A stretch of DNA of 63,524 nt, taken from the NCBI RefSeq assembly GCF_002001105.1, contig NZ_MUNP01000067.1:1-63524 (forward strand), in the 5' to 3' direction. Below, piece by piece: positions 20,564 through 29,662 of this stretch. Below the pieces are notes generated by a model, which searched no databases, was not told the DNA's origin, and worked only from the letters and a program-made list of their open reading frames with translations. This DNA comes from Rhodanobacter sp. C06 (lineage in GTDB: Bacteria > Pseudomonadota > Gammaproteobacteria > Xanthomonadales > Rhodanobacteraceae). The position numbers and the translations under genes were made by a program. Position 1 is the first letter of the stretch, and each line of letters begins with the position of its first letter.

Positions 20564-23500
20564 TCATACCTGCAGCCGGTCGTTGTTGCGCGCCACGAGG
20601 CTGTACAGCGCCGGCATCAGGAAGATGCTGATCGCCAACCGCGTGAACAGACCGCTGACGATCACCAGCGCGAACGGCTTCTGCGTATCGGTGCCGACGC
20701 CGACGGCAATGGCGGCCGGCAGCAGGCCCAGCGCGGCCACGAGCGCGGTCATCATGATCGGGCGCAGGCGCAGGATCGCGCCCTCCCGGATGGCCTCGTC
20801 GATCGGAGTGCCGCTCAATCGCAACTCGTTGACGTAGGAGATGTAGACCACGGCGGTCTGCACCGACACGCCGAACAACGCCAGGAAGCCGATGCCGGAT
20901 GAAACGGAAAACGGCGTGTGCGTGATCCACAGCGCGACGATGCCGCCGATCGGCGCCGACAGCAGCACGCCGAGCACGGTGATCAACGGGAACTTGAAGT
21001 TTCCGTACAACGCGAACAGCAGCAGGAAGATGACGGCCAGCGTGAGTGGCAGCACGATGTTCAGTTGCCGGTGCGAGGCCGCGTATTCCTTGTATTCGCC
21101 GCCCCAGTCGAGGCGATAGCCCTGCGGCAGTTTCACCTGCTTCGCGACTTGCGCCATCGCGTCCTGCACCGTGCCGGCGAGGTCGCGGCCCTGCACCGAG
21201 AACTGCACGCCGATGTAGCGCGAATCGTTTTCGCGATAGATGAAGGAGGCACCGTTCTCGACCGTGATGCTGGCGAACTCCCGCAACGGGATTTCCTGGC
21301 CGCCCGGCGTCGCGACCGGAATGTTGCCGATCTGCTGCGGGTTGTTGCGGTACTGCGGCAGCAGGCGCACCACCAGGTCGAATTGCTTCTCGCCCTGTAC
21401 CACCTCGGTCGCGACGTTGCCGCCGACGGCGGCCTCGATCAGGTTGTTGATGTCGTCCACGTTGATGCCGTAGCGCGCGATCTTGGCGCGGTCGATCTTG
21501 ATCGCGAGGTTGGGCTGGCCCAGTTCGTGCACCAGGGTCAGGTCGGCGATGCCGCGCACCTTCGCCATCGCCGCCTTGATCTGCTTGCCTTTCTCCTGCA
21601 GCGTACGCAGGTCCGGTCCGTACACCTTCACCGCCAGCGCGCTCTTCAGGCCCGTCTCGGCTTCGTCCACCGCATCTTCGGCGGGCTGGGAGTAGTTGAA
21701 CTGGATGCCGGGGAATTTCCGCAGCTTCGCGTCGATCGCGTCGATCAGCGCCTGCTTGTCGCGGTAGGCGCCATGCCATTCCGAATACGGTTTCAGGCCC
21801 ACGAAGAATTCGTCGTTGAAGAAGCCCGTGGAGTCGGTGCCGTCGTCGGGACGCGCCAGCTCGGATGCCACCGTGGTGACGACCGGGAACGAGCGCAGCA
21901 CCTTGCGGATTTGCGGGGAGATCTTCGCGGCCTCGTCGAACGAGATGGTGTATGGCATCGTCGCGCGCACCCACAAGGCGCCTTCGTCGAGCTGCGGCAT
22001 GAATTCCGCGCCCATGAACGGCACCAGCAGCAGCGACAGGCCCAGCAACACGCCCGCGGCAACCGTGATGCGCCACGGATGCGCCAGGCAGGTGTCGAGC
22101 CATCGCGCATAACGCGTCTTGATCGCCTCGAAGATCGCGTTGCGCCGCTCGCGCACGCCCTTGCGCATGAACCATGCGCACAGCACCGGCAACAGGGTCA
22201 GCGTGACGATCAAGGAACCGACGATCGCGAAGATCATGGTGTCGGCCATCGGCTTGAACAGCGTGCCGGAAGGGCCGCTGAGCACGTAGATCGGCAGGAA
22301 GCCGGCCACGATGACTCCTACCGCATAGAACAGCGGGCGATCGACCTCGGCGGCCGCGTCGCGGATGACGGCGGTGATGTCCAGCGGGGCGCCCTCGCGC
22401 AGGGCAAGCTGGCGGTAGATGTTCTCCACCATCACCACCGCGGCATCCACCAGGATGCCGAAGTCCACCGCGCCGATCGAAAGCAGGTTTGCCGAGGCGT
22501 TCTGCAGGTGCAGCCCGCAAAATGCGAACAGCAAGGAGAGCGGGATCGTGACCGCGACGATCAGGCCGGCGCGCAGGTCATACAGGAAGAACACCAGCAC
22601 CGCGATCACCAGCAACATCCCGACCAGCAGGTTGTGCCGCACCACCTCCTTGGTCTGCTGGATCAGGTCGGTGAGATCGTAGAACGGGTGGATCTTGACG
22701 TCTTTCGGCAGGATCTCGTCGTTGAGTTCCCGGGTCTTGGCCTCGACGCGTTTCAGCACGTTCTGGGTCTTCGCTCCGGTGAGCGTCAGGATCACGCCCT
22801 CGACCGCATCGTCCTGGTCCATGTAGCCGAACTCGCCAAGGCGCGGCGCGATGCCGATCTTCACCGTGCCGACATCCTTCACCAGGACCGGCGTACCGTT
22901 GTGCATGGCCAGCACCACGTTGCCGATGTCCTGCAGAGTCGCGAGCCGCCCGAGTCCGCGCACGTAGAAGAACTGGCCGCCCTGCTGGTAGAAGCCGCCG
23001 CCGGCATTGCTGTTGTTCGCGGTCAGCGCGGCCTCGATCTGCGTCACGCCCAGGCCGAGCGCCGCGATCTTCACCGGATCGAGCAGCACCTGGTACTGCA
23101 TGTTGCCGCCGCCGAACGCGGAATCGTCGGCTACGCCAGGCACCGACCGGTACTGCGGCGCGATCACCCAGTCCTCCAGCGTCTTCAGCTCCATCGGCGA
23201 GCGGTCGGAGCTCTGCAGCACGTAGCGATAGGACAGGCCGGACGGCGGCGACATCGGCGACAGCGAGGGCGTGACGCCGCTGGGCAGCGTGATGCCGGGC
23301 AGGCGGTTGTACACCTGCTGCTGCGCGAAATAATCGTCGACGCCGTTCGCATAGGTGAGAGTGACGTCCGACAACCCGTACAGCGAGATCGACCGCTTGG
23401 TCACCAGGCCCGGGATCGCGTTCATCCCCAGCTCCACCGGCACCGTGATCAGGCGCTCGACTTCCTCCGCCGAATGGCCTGGCCACTGGGTGATGATTTC

Positions 23501-23686
23501 CGCCATCGGTGGCGACAGGTCGGGATACGCATCCATCGGCAGCGAGTTGTAGGCCCAGATGCCGGCGACCGTGAGCGCGCACGACAGCAGCACGACGAGC
23601 AGCCGCTGTTCCAGCGCGAACGCGACGATGCGGTTGATGATCGAAGCGTCGCGCTTCGATGCGTCTGGCGGGAGCGTGGCGCTCAT
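20564..23686 (-). CDS. CzcA-like heavy-metal RND efflux pump
   Basis: A 1040-residue inner-membrane proton antiporter of the HME-RND family, trimeric with its adaptor and outer-membrane channel. TM4 reads AVDFGILVDAAVVMVEN, with the D-F-G...D...E pattern of CzcA (Zn/Co/Cd) rather than the CusA (Cu/Ag) pattern. Other signatures are PMDAYPDLSPP, GAEFMPQLDEGALWVRA and the two six-helix halves. The start codon overlaps the adaptor's stop (ATGA). Exact metal range is inferred. Confidence 0.92.
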   Translation of the reverse strand: MSATLPPDASKRDASIINRIVAFALEQRLLVVLLSCALTVAGIWAYNSLPMDAYPDLSPPMAEIITQWPGHSAEEVERLITVPVELGMNAIPGLVTKRSISLYGLSDVTLTYANGVDDYFAQQQVYNRLPGITLPSGVTPSLSPMSPPSGLSYRYVLQSSDRSPMELKTLEDWVIAPQYRSVPGVADDSAFGGGNMQYQVLLDPVKIAALGLGVTQIEAALTANNSNAGGGFYQQGGQFFYVRGLGRLATLQDIGNVVLAMHNGTPVLVKDVGTVKIGIAPRLGEFGYMDQDDAVEGVILTLTGAKTQNVLKRVEAKTRELNDEILPKDVKIHPFYDLTDLIQQTKEVVRHNLLVGMLLVIAVLVFFLYDLRAGLIVAVTIPLSLLFAFCGLHLQNASANLLSIGAVDFGILVDAAVVMVENIYRQLALREGAPLDITAVIRDAAAEVDRPLFYAVGVIVAGFLPIYVLSGPSGTLFKPMADTMIFAIVGSLIVTLTLLPVLCAWFMRKGVRERRNAIFEAIKTRYARWLDTCLAHPWRITVAAGVLLGLSLLLVPFMGAEFMPQLDEGALWVRATMPYTISFDEAAKISPQIRKVLRSFPVVTTVASELARPDDGTDSTGFFNDEFFVGLKPYSEWHGAYRDKQALIDAIDAKLRKFPGIQFNYSQPAEDAVDEAETGLKSALAVKVYGPDLRTLQEKGKQIKAAMAKVRGIADLTLVHELGQPNLAIKIDRAKIARYGINVDDINNLIEAAVGGNVATEVVQGEKQFDLVVRLLPQYRNNPQQIGNIPVATPGGQEIPLREFASITVENGASFIYRENDSRYIGVQFSVQGRDLAGTVQDAMAQVAKQVKLPQGYRLDWGGEYKEYAASHRQLNIVLPLTLAVIFLLLFALYGNFKFPLITVLGVLLSAPIGGIVALWITHTPFSVSSGIGFLALFGVSVQTAVVYISYVNELRLSGTPIDEAIREGAILRLRPIMMTALVAALGLLPAAIAVGVGTDTQKPFALVIVSGLFTRLAISIFLMPALYSLVARNNDRLQV

Positions 23687-24849
23687 TGGGTCTGGATGAA
23701 ATTGAGGAAGATCGCCCCGTCCACCACCACCTTGTCGCCGGCGTGGACGCCCTGCGGAATCACGTAACGGTCGCCGATCCGCTTGCCCAGCGTCACCGGC
23801 GTGCGCGCGTAGCCGCCATCCGCCGCGACCACGTAGACGAACGGCAGGTTCTCGTCGTCGCGCAGCACCGCCGACACGGGAATCAGCATGCCCGTTCGCT
23901 CGTCGCGCGACTGGATCCGCACCGACACGTACATCTGCTGCTTCAGCGCACCAGCCGGATTGTCGACCGCGACGCGCGCGCTCACCGAGCGCGTATTCGG
24001 ATCGATCACCGCGCCGACATTGCTGACCGTGCCGGTGATCGCCTTGCCGCCGTCGCCGGTATCGATCTCGGCGGGATCGCCCACCTTCACCGTGTCGATT
24101 TCATGGCCGAACAATTGCGCCATCACCCACATCTTCGAGGTGTTGGCGATGGTGAAGCAGTCGGTGGTCCCCGCCGACAACAGCTGTCCCGGCGTAATCG
24201 ACTTGACCACCACGGTGCCGGCGATCGGCGCGCGGATCGCGCCTGGGCCGCCTGCTGGTGTCCGGCCGACCTGGATGTCGGCGATGCTCCGCGGATCGAC
24301 ATGCAGCCCGACCAGCGCCTGCAATGCGGCGTTGCGATCGGAATCGGCGCCGATCGCGTCGGATTGCGCCTGCGCGTATTCGCGCTGCGACACCGCCTTG
24401 TGCGCGTAGAGGTCGCGGTCGGTCGCGGCGATCTGGTCGGCCGCCTTGGCCGCGGCAACGGCCTTGCGATACGTACCTATGGCAGCGGCGAAGTCGGGCG
24501 AGTCCACCAGCGCCAGCGCCTGTCCCTGTTTCACCGTCTGGCCCAGTGTCACGAGCAGTTTCGCGACCGGGCCCGAGATCGGCGCGAGCACGTCGGTGGA
24601 GCGGTTGTGGTCGAAATCCACCACACCGTTGGTGTCGGTCACGGTCCGATAGGACGACGGTTCGACCGTGTAGAAATGGATGCTCCGCTGCTGAGCCTGG
24701 GTCAGCGTCACGTTGTGCGGCGTCGTGTTCGCGGACTCCGGTGCGCCCGAACCGGACGAACAGGCGGCGAGCGTGGCGGTCGCCATCAGCGCCACGAGCA
24801 CGACGCCGTGGCGGAAGGAGGCGGGGCAGGGTAGTGCTGGCTTGTTCAT
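23683..24849 (-). CDS. RND efflux periplasmic adaptor (CzcB-like)
   Basis: A 388-residue membrane-fusion protein. The signal sequence ends in a lipobox-like TATLAACSSG, so it is probably a lipoprotein. It has paired lipoyl half-motifs (VLAPISGPVAKLLVTLGQTVKQGQALA and, later, IRAPIAGTVVVKSITPGQ), an alpha-hairpin between them, and a beta-barrel with the VSVRIQSRDERTGMLIPVSAV segment. It lacks the His-rich N-terminal domain of the Cupriavidus protein. Two bases separate it from the channel gene upstream. Confidence 0.9.
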   Translation of the reverse strand: MNKPALPCPASFRHGVVLVALMATATLAACSSGSGAPESANTTPHNVTLTQAQQRSIHFYTVEPSSYRTVTDTNGVVDFDHNRSTDVLAPISGPVAKLLVTLGQTVKQGQALALVDSPDFAAAIGTYRKAVAAAKAADQIAATDRDLYAHKAVSQREYAQAQSDAIGADSDRNAALQALVGLHVDPRSIADIQVGRTPAGGPGAIRAPIAGTVVVKSITPGQLLSAGTTDCFTIANTSKMWVMAQLFGHEIDTVKVGDPAEIDTGDGGKAITGTVSNVGAVIDPNTRSVSARVAVDNPAGALKQQMYVSVRIQSRDERTGMLIPVSAVLRDDENLPFVYVVAADGGYARTPVTLGKRIGDRYVIPQGVHAGDKVVVDGAIFLNFIQTQ

Positions 24850-24851
24850 CG

Positions 24852-26354
24852 TCACTGCTTGCTCAGTTCGGAGTGGTGCCACCAGCCGCCGCCCAGCGCC
24901 TGGTACAGCGCGACGGTGTCGGCGAATCGGTTGGCCTGGGCTTGCACGAGGGCGATCCGTGCTTGCTGCCAGGTCTGTTCGGCGGTCAGCCATTGCAGCT
25001 GGCTGGCGTAGCCGTCCTTGAGCTGGCGCTGGGTGAGGTCCAGGGTCAGTTTCGCTGCCTGCTCGGCCTTCGCCGCGGCCTGCAGCGCGTTCGCGTCCTG
25101 ATCCAGCTCCACCAGCGTGTCGGCCACGTTCTGGAACGCGTTGAGCACGGTGCTGCGGTACTGCTCGGCGGCTTCGGCATAGGCCGCCTTCGCCGCGCGT
25201 TGCTGGTGCAGCAAGGTGCCACCCTCGAAGATCGGCGCGGTCAGCGTGCCGGCCACGTCCCAGAAGCCGGTGCCGCCGGTGAACAGCTTGGAGAATTCCA
25301 GCGCCGTGCTGCCGGTGTCGGCACTGAGCGTGATGTTCGGCAAGCGCGCCGCGGTGGCGACGCCGATCTGCGCGCTGGCGGCATGGAGGTTCGCCTGTGC
25401 CTGGCGCACGTCCGGCCGCTGCTGCACCAGCGCCGACGGCAGGGAGAGCGGCAGTTCCGCGGGCAGTTGCAAGCCGTCCAGCGTGATCCGGTCGTCCGCG
25501 GCCTGCGACGGGAAGCGCCCGGTCAGCACTGCGAGTTGGTCGTGCTGCTGCGCCAGTTGCTTCTCCAGCGGCGGCAGCGTGGCGCGAGTCTGCGCCAGTT
25601 GCGATTCCTGCGCGGCGAGATCGACCCGGCTCGCGTAGCCCTTCGCATATTGGTAGTGCAGGATGCCCAACATCTTCTCGCCTGCGGCAATGGATTGCCG
25701 CGTCGTGTCGACCTGCGCTTGCAGTGCGGCCAGCTGGATCGCCGCCACCGCCACGTTGGACGCCAACGTGTTCCAGGTCGCGATCATCTGGAAGCGCGCG
25801 GCCTGCTCCTGGGCCTTGAGCGACTCCGACGCGCGGCGGTTGGCACCGAATACGTCCGGCGTGTAGGAAATCGAAAGCTGTGGCGTGTACAGGTTGTACT
25901 GGAAGGCGTTGGAGTTCGGCACCGGCGCCAGCGAGCCGGCCTGGCGTTGGTGGCTGGCCGAGAAGTTCGCCGACACGCTCGGCAGGAACGCGCCGCGCTG
26001 CGCCAGCATGTCCTCGTGCGCCACGCGCAGCGCCGCCTGCGCGGCCTTCAGGTCGTGGTTGTGCGCCAGCGCCTGCTCGATCAACGCATTCAACGGCGCG
26101 GAATGGAACAGCGTCCACCAGTCGCCGGGGATGTCCGCGCCCGATGCGAGGTGCTGGGCCGCGCCCGCCGTCACGCCGGGCGCGGCGGTCGTCGTCGAAA
26201 CCGGATGCGGCGTGTAGCCGCCGACCGCAGGCGGGGCGGGTGCCTTGAAATCCGGCCCCACCGCGCAAGCGGCGAGCAGCATCGCGGCGACCATGGGCAT
26301 GGCCCATCGCAAGGCGCGCGACGCGGATGTCTGGACAGACGGAATGGAAACCAT
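24852..26354 (-). CDS. RND efflux outer-membrane channel lipoprotein (OprM/CzcC-like)
   Basis: A 500-residue TolC-like factor of the NodT class. The lipobox LLAACAVGPDFKAP is typical. Two internally repeated helical-hairpin domains follow (HNHDLKAAQAALRVAHEDMLAQRGAFLP and QQRPDVRQAQANLHAASAQIGVATAARLPNI as homologous starts). It is the first gene of the three-gene efflux operon. Confidence 0.92.
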   Translation of the reverse strand: MVSIPSVQTSASRALRWAMPMVAAMLLAACAVGPDFKAPAPPAVGGYTPHPVSTTTAAPGVTAGAAQHLASGADIPGDWWTLFHSAPLNALIEQALAHNHDLKAAQAALRVAHEDMLAQRGAFLPSVSANFSASHQRQAGSLAPVPNSNAFQYNLYTPQLSISYTPDVFGANRRASESLKAQEQAARFQMIATWNTLASNVAVAAIQLAALQAQVDTTRQSIAAGEKMLGILHYQYAKGYASRVDLAAQESQLAQTRATLPPLEKQLAQQHDQLAVLTGRFPSQAADDRITLDGLQLPAELPLSLPSALVQQRPDVRQAQANLHAASAQIGVATAARLPNITLSADTGSTALEFSKLFTGGTGFWDVAGTLTAPIFEGGTLLHQQRAAKAAYAEAAEQYRSTVLNAFQNVADTLVELDQDANALQAAAKAEQAAKLTLDLTQRQLKDGYASQLQWLTAEQTWQQARIALVQAQANRFADTVALYQALGGGWWHHSELSKQ

Positions 26355-26713
26355 GCGGAGCCCGTATTCGTTGCTGCGCGCTGTCCCGACAGCGGGTATT
26401 CCGCGCTACATGACGGGTGAAAGTACGTTATAACATTGCCATCGGCAACGCTGTATTTTCTTGCGGCACGGCCGGTACACAATGCTCTCCACGATCGCGG
26501 CCTCATCACGAAGACCCCGCTCCCCGACGCCGATCCAGCCAGCGAAGGCGCCAACCGGTCAATGCGGATGGGCAATCGCAGCAGCACGCCTGGCTTGCGA
26601 GCGGTGATTCGAGCCGGTCCGCGCGCGGCGCTGGTCCGTCGTGGTGAACTCCCATGCTGCGTCTAGCTTCCGCTGCAAGACGCTCGCTCGCCATGTGTCT
26701 GGCTACGGCCGTA
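26355..26713. promoter_or_regulatory. Promoter region of the RND operon with an operator-like palindrome
   Basis: This 359-base gap between folE2 and the RND operon holds no convincing gene. TTGCC-ATC-GGCAA (26436-26448) is a perfect 5-3-5 palindrome. Directly next to it, on the minus strand, is AATGTTATAACG, AT-rich in a GC-rich surround, with TATAAC a possible -10. This is the likely control point of the efflux operon. The regulator is not encoded nearby. The AT-rich half resembles half of a Zur box, but the other half is missing. Confidence 0.5.
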
Positions 26714-27787
26714 TCAGCGTGCAGGATCCGCAGCCTGCTCAAGCATGGTCGCCCAACTCGATGGCGGAGCATCCGCCGGCCGTGTTTTTCCGGGCATCGA
26801 CTTGCTCGCCTGCGCCACGGCGTCGTGCGGATGCAGGCTTTCCCGGTGCTCGAGACGGACGTGGAAGTCCGCGATGCTGTCGTCGTCATCCAGCGCGTGC
26901 TGGATGCGGCGCGCGGCGTCCTCGCAGAACATCGGGTTGGCGCCGTTGGCGCGCGCGAAGGCCTGCTCGTCCTCGCGCTTCACAGCCGTTTGCACCGGCG
27001 TGCCCAGCGCCTGTTCGACGCGGTCGATCGAGGCGATCAGATTCAGCGGCACGCCGTCGACGAAGCGCACGGCGAGCCGCGCCACGCTGCGCTGCGCGTG
27101 CGGGGTGGCGACGATGCCGCGCTCGCTGCCCAGCCACGCCAGCACGGCCGCATGCTCCAGCGGTGCGGTCGCGTCGAAATCGCGCGCGAACTGCTGCTGG
27201 ATCAGCTGGCGCGACAGCGCCGCCGAAGCGGGGCAGGTGGAGGAGTACGTCACTTCCGTGCCCAGCTCCAGACGGAAGCCGGCGGCGTCCAACTGGGCGT
27301 CGATGAACACCGGGTAGGCGCGCCAGCCCGCATGGTCGCTGCGCAGTGCGGCGCGGCGCACGAGCAGCTCGAAGCGCAGGCTGGCGCGGGCACGCCGGGC
27401 CAGGCCTTGCTGCGAAACGAGGAAGGCGCGCAGCAGGGATTCGAGCAGCGGCGCATCGAGCGGTCGTGCGGCCAGGTATTCGTCCGCCAGCAGGTACAGG
27501 CGCGACATGTGGATGCCGCGCCGGTCCGGTTGCGCGAGATCGACGAAGGCGCCGACCCTGGCGCTGGCGCGCTGCACGTCGCCGTTGCCGGCGTCGAAGC
27601 GCACCGGCATCTCGATGCCGTCCATGCCCACCCAGTCCAGGACGCCACCCGGATGCGAATGGGCATGGACGGCGACGTCCGGCAGCGGGCGCACGAAGTC
27701 GCCCGTGGCCACGGAGCCGTGCCGGCTGTCGGCCTCAGGGTGTGTTTCGCCGCGCGCCACGCAACTGCTCCACCGCCGCAGCGGCAT
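26714..27787 (-). CDS. folE2: GTP cyclohydrolase I, FolE2 type
   Basis: A 357-residue tunnelling-fold enzyme converting GTP to 7,8-dihydroneopterin triphosphate, the first step of folate synthesis. Signatures are RVGAFVDLAQPDRRGIHMSR, the metal-binding and catalytic cysteine C185 in SSTCPASAALSRQL, and ANGANPMFCEDAARR with its conserved glutamate. FolE2 works with metals other than zinc and is often induced under zinc starvation in place of FolE. It overlaps the subtilase 3' end by 53 bases and therefore depends on upstream transcription or a promoter inside that gene. The start is uncertain because the first 30 residues are unconserved. Confidence 0.93.
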   Translation of the reverse strand: MPLRRWSSCVARGETHPEADSRHGSVATGDFVRPLPDVAVHAHSHPGGVLDWVGMDGIEMPVRFDAGNGDVQRASARVGAFVDLAQPDRRGIHMSRLYLLADEYLAARPLDAPLLESLLRAFLVSQQGLARRARASLRFELLVRRAALRSDHAGWRAYPVFIDAQLDAAGFRLELGTEVTYSSTCPASAALSRQLIQQQFARDFDATAPLEHAAVLAWLGSERGIVATPHAQRSVARLAVRFVDGVPLNLIASIDRVEQALGTPVQTAVKREDEQAFARANGANPMFCEDAARRIQHALDDDDSIADFHVRLEHRESLHPHDAVAQASKSMPGKTRPADAPPSSWATMLEQAADPAR

Positions 27788-29033
27788 TCACCTGCAGCAA
27801 ACCGTCGGACACCTTGCTGCTGCCCAGCAGCAGGGCGCGGACCCTGTGCGCGTCGAGTTCCGGGGCGAGCGCGAGCAGCAAGGCGACGATACCGCTCACG
27901 TGCGCGGCGGCCATGGACGAGCCGGTGGTGAAGTCGTAGCCGTCGCCGGGCTGGGTGGTGAGGATGTCCGTCCCCGGTGCGCTCAGCACACCGGGCGGAG
28001 CCACCGCGGCGTCGGCCACGCGCACCACGATGACGCCCGGCACGTCGTTGGGAAAGCCGTCGGGCTTGCCGTCCGGCGGCATGGCGGCCACCACGATGCG
28101 ACCCTGATCGAGCAACTGCGCCAGCAGCATGCGCAGCAACGGATCGGCCGGGCCGCCGAGGCTCAGATTGACGATGCGCACCCGGGTATCGAGGATCGCC
28201 GCCAGCGCCTTGGCCAGGGTGAAGGAGTTGCAGCGCGCGCCGGCGCCCGCCACCGGCGGATACCAGCAGGCCTTGTAGACGCTGAGCGTGGCCTCGGGGG
28301 CGATGCCGACGATGCCTTGGCGGTTGTTGCCGTCGGCGGCGACGATGCCGGCCACTTCGGTGCCGTGAGGGTCGGCGTCGAACGCGCCATCGTCATTGTC
28401 CACCAGGTTGTGCACGTCGCGGATGCGTCCCTGCAGTTCGGGATGGCGCTGGTCCACGCCGGTGTCGACGATCGCGATGTCCACGCCCTTGCCTTGGCTG
28501 AGCGCGTGGGCACGGGCGGCGGCGGTTTCGACGAAGCCGCGCTGGAGATCCACGTAGGGGTCGTTGTAGCGGGGCGCAGGCGCGTCCTGCTGCGCGTAGA
28601 CGGCGAAATCCTGCAGCGGCTGCGCGAGCCGCACGCGCGCGTCCGCGGCGAGCGTCTTCAGCAGGTCGTCCCGGGTCGTGCCAGGCGGGGGTTCGAACAC
28701 GGCGCAGTACAGGCCCAGCGGCTTGATCGGCCAGCCCGCGATCTCGCGCAGGCCATAGTGCCGTTTCAGCGCATCCATGACGGACAGCGCGCGCTGCCCG
28801 GCACCGTAGCGCGCCGGCGGGGTGTAGCCCAGCAGGCTGGAGCCGGCGCGTGTCGAGGGTGGTTCCTGCTCGTTGGCGACCGCCAGCACGATGTCGCGGT
28901 GCGCATCCATCGCCGCCGCCGTCGTGGTCGCAGCGCTTCCGTTGCCGGGGTGTCCATCGCTGGCCACCGCCCGCTGCGCCGGCGCGCCCAGGGCGATGGC
29001 CAGCGCGAGTAGGACAAGCGCACGGCCGCTCAT
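27735..29033 (-). CDS. Exported S8 subtilase linked to a sigma/anti-sigma pair
   Basis: A 432-residue secreted serine peptidase. It has a signal peptide (1-25), a propeptide-like region (about 80-145) and a subtilisin domain with D190 (IAIVDTGVD), H223 (DPHGTEVAG) and S373 (TTGSSMAAAHVSG). Where subtilases normally carry the oxyanion-hole asparagine (AAGN), this protein reads VVAAMPPDG, so activity may be altered. The ATG at 29033 overlaps the anti-sigma stop by 4 bases. The propeptide segment LYCAVFEPP...VRLAQPL resembles the C-terminus of the upstream anti-sigma factor. Confidence 0.88.
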   Translation of the reverse strand: MSGRALVLLALAIALGAPAQRAVASDGHPGNGSAATTTAAAMDAHRDIVLAVANEQEPPSTRAGSSLLGYTPPARYGAGQRALSVMDALKRHYGLREIAGWPIKPLGLYCAVFEPPPGTTRDDLLKTLAADARVRLAQPLQDFAVYAQQDAPAPRYNDPYVDLQRGFVETAAARAHALSQGKGVDIAIVDTGVDQRHPELQGRIRDVHNLVDNDDGAFDADPHGTEVAGIVAADGNNRQGIVGIAPEATLSVYKACWYPPVAGAGARCNSFTLAKALAAILDTRVRIVNLSLGGPADPLLRMLLAQLLDQGRIVVAAMPPDGKPDGFPNDVPGVIVVRVADAAVAPPGVLSAPGTDILTTQPGDGYDFTTGSSMAAAHVSGIVALLLALAPELDAHRVRALLLGSSKVSDGLLQVNAAAAVEQLRGARRNTP

Positions 29034-29662
29034 GGCGTGGCGCTGATGGGTTCGGCCAGGCGGATGCCGCGGGCGGCGCGGAGCTTCGGCAGGATCTGCC
29101 CGGTCGTCGCCGCGGTGTCCGTCGGCACCACCGTGTAGGCCCCGACGCTGTTGGGGCCGTGCACCACCTGCAGGCGCAGGGTATGCAGCAATGCGTTCCA
29201 GTCGGCCAGCGTCATGCCCGTATCGGGCACCACGCGGATCGCGCCGGGCGGCATGGGCGATGGCGTCTCGCTGAGCGTGCGGTACGCCGGATTCTCGACG
29301 GCGTCCAGCTTGACGCCCAGCACGCCGAGGCCGACCGCCTGGGCGACCACGGCGGCGGCCAGCGCCCGCACCAGCCAGACTCGCGATCGCGGCTGGCGGG
29401 GGGCTTGCTGGGGATCGGAGGCATCGAGCCGGGCCAGCAGGCGCTGCAACCCGACCTCCGCATCGAGCGGCCGCTCCGACGGCAGCGACAGCGCGAGCCG
29501 CAGGCGGCTCTGCTGCGCAAACTCGGCGCGGCACGACGCGCAGCCGGCCAAGTGGTTCTCCAGCCAGGCAGCCTGTTCCCTCGCGGCGCTGTCCTGCAGC
29601 ACCCAGGGCATCAGTTCCCAGGCGTGCGGGCAATCCACGCCGGGGTTCACCGTGGTCCTCAT
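29030..29662 (-). CDS. Zinc-binding anti-sigma factor with a propeptide-like C-terminus
   Basis: A 210-residue membrane anti-sigma factor. The N-terminal ZAS/zf-HC2 domain has H37, C41 and C44 in LENHLAGCASCRAEF. One transmembrane helix lies at about 93-115. The periplasmic tail ends AYTVVP...ILPKLRAARGIRLAEPI, closely patterned on the subtilase propeptide (LYCAVFEP...LLKTLAADARVRLAQPL). It overlaps the sigma gene by 4 bases on one side and the subtilase gene by 4 on the other. It should hold the ECF sigma factor until an envelope signal arrives. Confidence 0.82.
   Translation of the reverse strand: MRTTVNPGVDCPHAWELMPWVLQDSAAREQAAWLENHLAGCASCRAEFAQQSRLRLALSLPSERPLDAEVGLQRLLARLDASDPQQAPRQPRSRVWLVRALAAAVVAQAVGLGVLGVKLDAVENPAYRTLSETPSPMPPGAIRVVPDTGMTLADWNALLHTLRLQVVHGPNSVGAYTVVPTDTAATTGQILPKLRAARGIRLAEPISATP

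Noticed and set aside
26425-26448. Zur box before the RND operon
   Set aside because: Only one half matches, so it is mentioned as context for a palindrome rather than called as a site.
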